Assembly (NCBI GenBank): GCA_018806985.1
Contig: JADANN010000372.1
Location: forward strand, 940,001-1,004,000
Source: Angiostrongylus vasorum
Lineage: Eukaryota; Nematoda; Chromadorea; Rhabditida; Metastrongylidae
DNA: 64,000 nt
Reading direction: 5' to 3'
The position numbers were made by a program, and so were the translations under genes. Each line of letters starts with the position of its first letter. Position 1 is the stretch's first letter. Of this stretch, positions 57,758-64,000 are shown in pieces. Below the pieces are notes generated by a model. That model was not told the origin of the DNA, did no database searches, and was given only the letters and a program-made list of their open reading frames with translations.

Positions 57758-58045
57758 AGGGGCGTGTGTGCCACAGTGGTTGGAGGCGCCACTGCGACAC
57801 ACACGTGGAGTTGATCCCTGCGCCCAACGCTCCCCAAGTCTTCCTTCCCTCCGGGGTCGGCGTCTTGCTTTCAGACTTGTCTGGGAGGATAGCAGCACTG
57901 GCTCGCTACATCGGTAAGCCACCGCAAGTCATTGTGAAGGCCAGATATGCATTCAATCACCTCCAACGATGCTTAATGAAGTCGAATGCATGACGCATCC
58001 CTCAGGGGGTTGATCAACGCCGAGACGCCGAGAGCTTTTTTTATC
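57758..58045 (+). repeat. SINE-A, full length
   Basis: GGGGCGTGTGTGCCACAGTG, GAGTTGATCCC, CAGACTTGTCTGGGAGGATA and tail CGATGCTTAATGAAGTCGAA, with GAGACGCC duplicated at the end. Confidence 0.9.
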
Positions 58046-58329
58046 TTCTATATCTTTAGAAGCGGAACATGAATATGGTGTTGCCATTTTCTCTACGATT
58101 GTTGGCGGACACTAAGAATATTATATGGTATTCCCCCTAAGCTGTCCGTCATAGCTAAATGTCAGACAGCCGAAAAATATTTGCATTATGTTGGCATAAA
58201 TCTTCACTGGAACTCACTAAGAATGTGAGGTTCAAATGCTTACTTCCGTCGTTGGTCCATAGGAAAATACTTTTCATAACTCGTGTATTATTATAGGTTA
58301 ATCATGTCATTATATCACCTTATCAGTGA

Positions 58330-58600
58330 ATGAGCATAGAGTGGGATAAGGCGTTCAATCCCTTTGCTATGCGCCATTCATTCGATTCCATTCTTATCAG
58401 CATAGAGCTGATTAACCGCTGGGCTCCACTATGACTTACGGTACCCTACCAATGTATCAAGTCAGTGTATTCATTCTTGTAGACAAATCTCGCACAAATT
58501 TTTTTAACCCCGGAATGATTCTAGGACAAAAATTGCTATTGGCGCATGAGCCTTCTGTTTATTAAACATTACCTCAAACCAATGCGCTATAATGTTCATA
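58330..58600 (-). repeat. SINE-A relic
   Basis: GCGCCATTCATTCGATTCCA, ACGGTACCCTACCAATGTAT and CCAATGCGCTATAATG in reverse order. Confidence 0.6.
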
Positions 58601-58879
58601 AATTATCTCTTTCGGTTTTCAGTTAAATTTACGTGTTTATAATCCTCAAGGTTAGAATTTAACCTGGAGTTTTGAAAAAAATAACTTCGATTAATAGTTA
58701 ACGTTATCGTTCAATATAGAGAGCATTTTCTTACTGAGGTGGGGGAACAACGTCTACGTAGTGTTATATTTTTTCCTGTTTTTTTTCTTTCTTCGTTTCT
58801 TGAAAGTATTTTCAAGGATTCTGACTTCAACTAAATAATTTCGTTTCGTTAACATTTTTAATGTCACTTGTATCACTTA

Positions 58880-59559
58880 ACCAGCCGTTCCACTCAAGAC
58901 ACTTATTGGTTTCTGTGACGTGCCGGCCTTGGAAGGGTCAGAAGTTGCGGAATATGATTATTTTTCATTCATCGGAATATTATTTTTTCATCGTAGACCG
59001 TGAAGAAGACGTTCGCATAAGTGGGCTGAAGGTCGATGTTTTTCTTGTCGAGTTATAACATAGCGGTGTTTTGACTGGATCAGAATCTCATCGAACAACG
59101 TCGTCGATGATTATTCTTTATCGAGATCCAAAAACGTATTAGGCTGTATGCACACGCATAGTTCTTATAGTTACGTGGGCGTTAGTTCCCAGATGGGAAA
59201 AAACCGCTAATGGTTGGGGATACTCGAGTACGGTCGAATTAGATGACTTTATTGGTGTCGAGTTACGGCGCCGCACTCGCCGAAGGTCGCCACTTTTACC
59301 GCAGTCCTCTGTGCGTTCGTCCTTCCGTCCCATTCCGTTCTCCCACTATCTAATTGCGATTTTACAGTTCTTGTTCTCTGGGCGGTGGGTGCAGGCGAGA
59401 CGGGATTTGCTGGCTGGAACGGACACATTAATGTCGTCACCGGCGACGATCAATCATGCGTACGGTCAGTTCGCCACCCGACCACCGAGCGATAATGAAC
59501 CACGTCATTATTCTCACTTCAGTTTTGTGGAAAGAAAGACCTATGGGCTTCTGTGAGCC
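58880..59559 (+). other. Region with coding potential, gene not identified
   Basis: GC rises above the flanks and several long frames overlap. The longest plus frame runs about 138 codons from 59142 to TGA at 59557, ending NEPRHYSHFSFVERKTYGLL. It can be entered at GATTTTACAG (59368). Upstream, 58895-59055 is open in two frames, one with VPALEGSEVAEYDYF. The minus strand is also open. It may hold 3' exons of an unidentified gene; the frames cannot be ranked from sequence alone. Confidence 0.3.
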
Positions 59560-59654
59560 CTAGGAAGATGCTGAGGATATCCTTACCTTCGCTTTCATAG
59601 ATCTTTTAAAAAGTTTCCAACAAGTCACTGGAAATATTTTTTCACACGAATTTC

Positions 59655-60095
59655 GCAGAACATCTGTTTTTGTCACATTTTTTTGACTTTTCCTATGATT
59701 ATCTCATTGATTATAATTTTATTCGTTTTTTACGGTTTTTGTTTTTTGAGAGGCTTTTCCACGTATTATTGATGTGTTATTGATATCGGTATTGATTATT
59801 TCATTTGTTTGTGTAAGCATTTTTATAAAAGTAAGTCTTAAGTAATAATATACTATGGGATCATACACTTCAGAAAAATAATATTTATACTTATAAAAAC
59901 TTGTAACTTAAAACTCACTTTTATAAAAATACTTATATAAATAAATAAAATAAATAATACCCACATCAATAATACATGGAAAGGCCTCTCAAAAAAACAA
60001 AAATGGTAAAAAAGAATAAAATTATGATCAATAAGATGGTCGTAGGAAAAGTCAAAAAACGTGACAAAAATAGATGTTCTGTTTGTAAGGGGAAA
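59655..60095. repeat. Large fold-back (MITE-like) element
   Basis: About 130 bp at 59655-59790 (CAGAACATCTGTTTTTGTCA, GAGGCTTTTCCACGTATTAT) returns as a reverse complement at 59965-60090 with about 10-15% divergence. The AT-rich centre (59870-59965) recurs at 62040-62130. Confidence 0.8.
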
Positions 60096-60507
60096 TGTGT
60101 AACGGAAAAAGTGCGGCAAAATTAGAATATTTTGACGTTTACGAAAGACACTTTCTAAGCGGCCGCTTTTCCTAGATTTTCAACTAAACACAAGTAGATA
60201 TAGGACGTCGTCGTGCTATAAAAGAAACATTTACCCAGATTTGACGCGACTATCCGACGCGACAGTATCCAGATCACAGTGACGTCATAGGATTAAAAAG
60301 AAATATTCCAAGATTTAAAAAGAACATGATTCGGGAAACTCGTTTAAATCTGTGATTTCAATGGATTGTTAACTAAATTATTAAGAATTTCGGATAGGGT
60401 GCCTTTATTACTTTATTACTACGTATTGCAGAATTACGTATGGGGCTGCGAAGTGTGCGTTTAGCACAATGGTTAGAAATGCCCTACAACGCAAATTTGG
60501 TCTCAAT

Positions 60508-60714
60508 TTTAACCTTTTTACTTACTGCCTACTCTTTTTCATGGCAGGGTATATTGCGAAATATAATTTCAACGAAGCCGAGATATTTGCAAAACTCTGG
60601 ACCGCAGGTGTCTATGGTGGGGAACAAACGCGCTATTGTCCTTTTCGGGAAGTAGCGCGCTCATCACCACACCATGCGGGTCCTTCGTTTCGCCTGTCTC
60701 TCAGCTAGTTCTAG
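60508..60714 (-). repeat. SINE-B, inverted
   Basis: TTACTTACTGCCTACTCTTT, GGACCGCAGGTGTCTATGGT, CACCACACCATGCGGGTCCT to CAGCTAGTTCTA. Forms a head-to-head pair with the copy at 60766. Confidence 0.9.
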
Positions 60715-60765
60715 CAATATACCCTGCCATCAAAAAAGAGTAGGCAATAAGTAAAAAGGTTAAAA
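60715..60765 (+). repeat. SINE-B tail fragment
   Basis: GCAATATACCCTGCCATCAA to AGTAAAAAGGTTAAAA, a 3' end without its body between two opposed copies. Confidence 0.8.
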
Positions 60766-61030
60766 ATTGTGATTATAACTATAGCCTCAGCTTAACTGGG
60801 TTCAATGCTGATTTGGGCTCCCCAGATCAATCCCGTTGACGGGTGGTTGCTGATGGCAAAAAATCGATAGAACTAGCTGAGAGACAGGCGAAACGAAGGA
60901 CCCTGCATGGTGTGGTGGTGAGCGCGCTACTCCCCGGAAAGGACAATAGCGCGTTCGTTCCCCACCATAGGCACCTGCGGTCCAGAGTTTTGCAAATATC
61001 TCAGCTTCATTGAAGTTATATTTCGCAAAT
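60766..61030 (+). repeat. SINE-B, full length
   Basis: TGTGATTATAACTATAGCCT 5' end, GATCAATCCCGTTGACGGGT, GCATGGTGTGGTGGTGAGCG, and GTTATATTTCGCA. Confidence 0.9.
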
Positions 61031-61039
61031 TTGGTCGTT

Positions 61040-61110
61040 GGTTCAATCTAGCGCCTTCGGCTAACCAAGCACGCCTTTCCTCTGAGGCCTGCATAATTGA
61101 TGAGAGAGTT
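61040..61110 (+). repeat. SINE-A-like fragment
   Basis: TTGGTCGTTGGTTCAATC (box B) followed by CCAAGCACGCCTTTCC, a short piece of a head. Confidence 0.35.
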
Positions 61111-61234
61111 CTCTGAAAGAACGGCAGCAATGATTTCATGTAGGGCACTGAAACTCGTTATAGGAGCAAACTGTGCATTGACTTCTCTATATTTTTTGTT
61201 GAGCAAAACTTGATGTTACTTTATTCGTTATTCC

Positions 61235-61290
61235 GGTAAAGCTGACGTTTCGGCAGGAGCGCCTTCTTCAGAGCCTGGAAGGGTATATAC
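61235..61290 (-). ncRNA. Hammerhead-like core motif, unproven
   Basis: The minus strand has CTGAAGA (61271-61265), an intervening GC-rich stem, then GAAA (61251-61248) followed by CGTC. One core base differs from CTGATGA. The same flank, CAGAGCCTGGAA, borders the fold-back at 1990-2172. Confidence 0.2.
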
Positions 61291-61784
61291 AGTGGATGAC
61301 CTCCGCAACGATACGAATGGGATCGAATGCATAGCTCCGACGCATTCCTCAGAGATGCTGACCAGCACTAGATACTTCTGTACTTTATTCATTATATCAG
61401 AAAAAACAAAATTTTTATAATCCTCTTCTTCCTCATCTCACACCTTTCCCCACACCAACAAAAATAACAAACGAAATCATTGAAAAATGAAAGCAGAGAG
61501 GAGATAGAAGACAGAGGAAAAAAGCATTTGTAGATTTTTGCCTTCGTCTCCCTTTAAAGGATCCCTAGAAAGCATTTTTTTGCGGTCACTCTACTTTTTT
61601 TTCTTTGCGAAGGACATTTTCTGCCTTCTTATCCAGGGTTTTTTTCTTGCCGAAAATCCGGATTTTGAGCGCTAAGAGCATCCAGTAGATATGAGCGGAG
61701 AGAAATCGAATATGGTTATGGTTGCTGTCATAAATTTTTATTCTCATACTTGACTACCGTACACTCGAAAAATAAAAATAGTAT

Positions 61785-62035
61785 TTACATTCAACGAAGC
61801 TGAGATATTGCTGCTGGCAAAGAGATCGATAGAACTAGCTGAGAGACAAGCGAAACGAAGGAACCGCATGGTGTGGTGGTGAGCGCGCTACTCCCCGGAA
61901 AGAACAATAGCGCGTTCGTTCCCCACCATAGGCACCTGCGGTCCAGAGTTCTGCAAATATCTCAGCTTCGTTGAGGTTATATTTCGCAATATACCCTGCC
62001 ATCAAAAAGAGTAGGCAGTAAGTAAAAAGGTTAAA
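61785..62035 (+). repeat. SINE-B, nearly complete
   Basis: TCGATAGAACTAGCTGAGAG, GCATGGTGTGGTGGTGAGCG, GCACCTGCGGTCCAGAGTTC and tail AGTAGGCAGTAAGTAAAAAG. Confidence 0.9.
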
Positions 62036-62175
62036 ATAGTATTTACATTTGTAAAAAACTTATAACTTGCTTACAACTTACTTTTATAGAAGGACTTATA
62101 GAAATAAATAAAATGAATAGACTCTTAAAAAATACGAGTAAATTTGTGAAGGGAAAGAACTTTATAAACAGAGAA
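62036..62175. repeat. Fragment of the fold-back at 59.7-60.1 kb
   Basis: ACTTACTTTTATAGAAGGAC and AAATAAATAAAATGAATAG match the centre of that element. Confidence 0.5.
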
Positions 62176-62379
62176 ATTAAGAGGTTTTAAAAAAGAAGAC
62201 CTACGATGTCCTTGGGACAAATATTTCCTATTGCTTCTTTCGACTTTTTTACTAACTGCAATTATTTATTATCTATTATTTACCAATAGTGATTTCTAGG
62301 TTACTAGCTAATACGGTGCTTCTTTGAGAATCATACTTCATAACATGTTTATAAAAAATATTTTTTGTTCAGAAACTGA

Positions 62380-62560
62380 AATTAGAAGAGGAGAAAGGAA
62401 GAAAAGGAAAGAAAAAAGAGAAGAGGAAGAGAAGAGGGAGGAAATGAGAACGAGAAAGGGAGTAACGAAATGAAAAGAAAGAGGGAGAGGAAGAAGAATT
62501 GGTAGAGATTGAAGAGAGAGGAAGAAATAGTAGAAGAAGAAGACACTTGTGAATGGTAAA
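62380..62560. repeat. (GAA/GGA)-rich purine tract
   Basis: About 180 bp of almost pure purines (GAAGAGGAAGAGAAGAGGGA). Frames on the minus strand (Phe/Leu/Ser/Pro) are artefacts. Confidence 0.9.
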
Positions 62561-62959
62561 CTAATGAGTCTTTCATGCATATTTTTTTTTGGCTTTGTTT
62601 GATTCTCCTTAGAACACCGTCGTATTCCGGACCATTCATCATCTTTCTTATTTTTTCCGAGATTTTTTTGTCTTTTCACTATTTTAATTTCTCTATGTGT
62701 TTCCTTTTTCTTGTTTACACTACCAGAGCACGTACTACGTAACAAAAAATGAAAGGCGGAGAAGCTTAGAAAAAAGTGCTGTAAATGAAAAGGGAAAGAG
62801 AAGGGGAGTGGAAATATGCGAGTGAAGAAGAAAAAGAATAAGCGAGTGAGATAGTGATGAAGACTTGTAAAAAGATAAACGGAAGAGGGAAGAGGATAAT
62901 TTAGGGAGAGAGTTTATGGTTCGAAAACTAAGGAAACTTCCACGCTTACAATTTCTCAG

Positions 62960-63640
62960 CTACGTATGATTCTCTTAGGATTGCGGTCGAATTTCCCACC
63001 ATTCATTATCTTTCTCACTTCCCGTCTTTTTCTTCCTTTTTGTCGTATTGTTATGAAGTTTCTGATTGCCTCTAGACTCTCTTCCGTCTGTTTGTTTCAA
63101 ATTACTTGGCTTCGTTACTCGGTGACCTCGTTTTATGATATATGGGACGTAGTGCAGTGTAATGACGCCACACTGACATTTGTGTGATCGAAGGTTCGAG
63201 CTACATCTTGTGCTCATCAGACCATTCGAACTTCTTGACAGGTGTATTGAATAAAACTATCGAGTCTGTATGAGTAGAGAAGATTATTTGCAATGAAAAT
63301 TAATTAACATATATACCCTATTGCCAGCTTTTTGATCACTGCTGATAATTTTTCGGGCAGTTCTCGAATGCAGTTGAAGAGTTCGGAACATCTATGGAAC
63401 TCTATCAGAGTGTTTTCACGTTATACCTTTATAGAGTTAATATGACCTGGGTGATAGCCGGTCCAATATCATGAGATATTTCTTCCACTTTGAAATCTCT
63501 TCAACAATCAAATAAACAAAAAATTGAGAGCTGAATGCTTAGTTGTGCAATTTCTAACACTAAGGCAGCAGAGATGACCAAATACAATCGGTTTGAGACA
63601 TCACTTTTTTGTTAGATGAAATCATAAATGTTAGCCTTTT
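62960..63640. other. No gene recognised
   Basis: Short frames on both strands (62966-63217) without splice support or domain; the remainder is AT-rich spacer. Confidence 0.35.
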
Positions 63641-63654
63641 ATTTCCTATCTACT

Positions 63655-63838
63655 ATAATTTTTTACGGCCGCGTATGATGTGAATTACAATCACAGCGAT
63701 GCTGAGATATTCGCAAAACTCTGACCCCGGGCCAGATCGAACCATGATTTCCCTTTCCAAAGGCTCGCGCATTATACACTGCGCCACGGAGGCCCAGTTT
63801 TGCGAATATCTCAGGATCGTTGTGGTTGAAATCATAAA
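63655..63838 (-). repeat. SINE-C with inverted flanks
   Basis: On the minus strand GGGCCTCCGTGGCGCAGTGT (box A) and ATGGTTCGATCTGGCCC (box B) form a tRNA-like head. CAGCGATGCTGAGATATTCG on one side and CGAATATCTCAGGATCGTTG on the other are complementary arms, so the whole unit can fold back. Confidence 0.8.
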
Positions 63839-64000
63839 TAATCGGCTAACTTCGGTTCCTCAACGAAGAAAAGCCTTAGAAAATCAAAATTTTGTTTACT
63901 AGAGCAAAAAATGTATTTTATTGGCAAAAATCGGCAGATCCTAACGGTTTCTGGTAAAATTATTAACGTCCATTAAGACCTGAAATATGCTTGCTCAAGA

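Noticed and set aside
62338..62745. 135-codon minus frame with hydrophobic Phe/Leu/Ser stretches resembling membrane segments
   Set aside because: It translates a purine tract; composition alone explains it.

Overview
The window looks like nuclear DNA of a nematode, most likely a strongylid (hookworm-like) worm. This is inferred from AT-rich sequence, small exons with TTTCAG-type 3' splice sites, an initiator ATG lying directly on a splice acceptor (typical of spliced-leader trans-splicing), dense tRNA-derived SINEs, an RTE-type LINE relic and a mariner relic. No rRNA, canonical tRNA, CRISPR or bacterial-type operon was seen. Most long open frames are noise or repeat-derived.

The one well-supported gene lies on the + strand from 24792 to 54853. 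Nine exons join in perfect phase to a model of about 369 residues. It carries a C4HC3 RING-CH zinc finger, two transmembrane segments and a charged C-terminal tail, so it is a membrane-anchored MARCH-family E3 ubiquitin ligase. The fourth-to-fifth-exon join completes the RING-CH finger only if one extra A (in the AAAA at 47464-47467) is discounted: an assembly error or a genuine frameshift. The introns, including one of about 16 kb, are full of SINEs, a LINE relic and an inverted SINE pair that ends 36 bp before the affected exon.

Left of it (3655-11244, + strand) several small, phase-compatible candidate exons may form an unidentified gene. Right of it, 57229-57634 resembles the C-terminal part of a p24/TMED cargo receptor but lacks the expected membrane anchor. 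The stretch 58880-59559 has raised GC and overlapping open frames of unknown identity.

Repeats dominate. SINE-A is about 270 bp with a tRNA-like head (GGCGCAGTGGTTGGAGGCGCC; box B around GGATCGATCC) and a conserved tail. SINE-B is about 310 bp with a tRNA-like core and an ACCGCAG/CTGCGGT hairpin. SINE-C is an apparent relative of B that is more tRNA-like. Repeat D is about 380 bp with a PCGTT/AAGTA-like tail and may be the 3' end of an RTE LINE. Repeat E is a second tRNA-headed family. Others are fold-back elements, microsatellites and short tandem duplications. Family names here are local labels, and repeat edges are approximate by about 10-20 bp.
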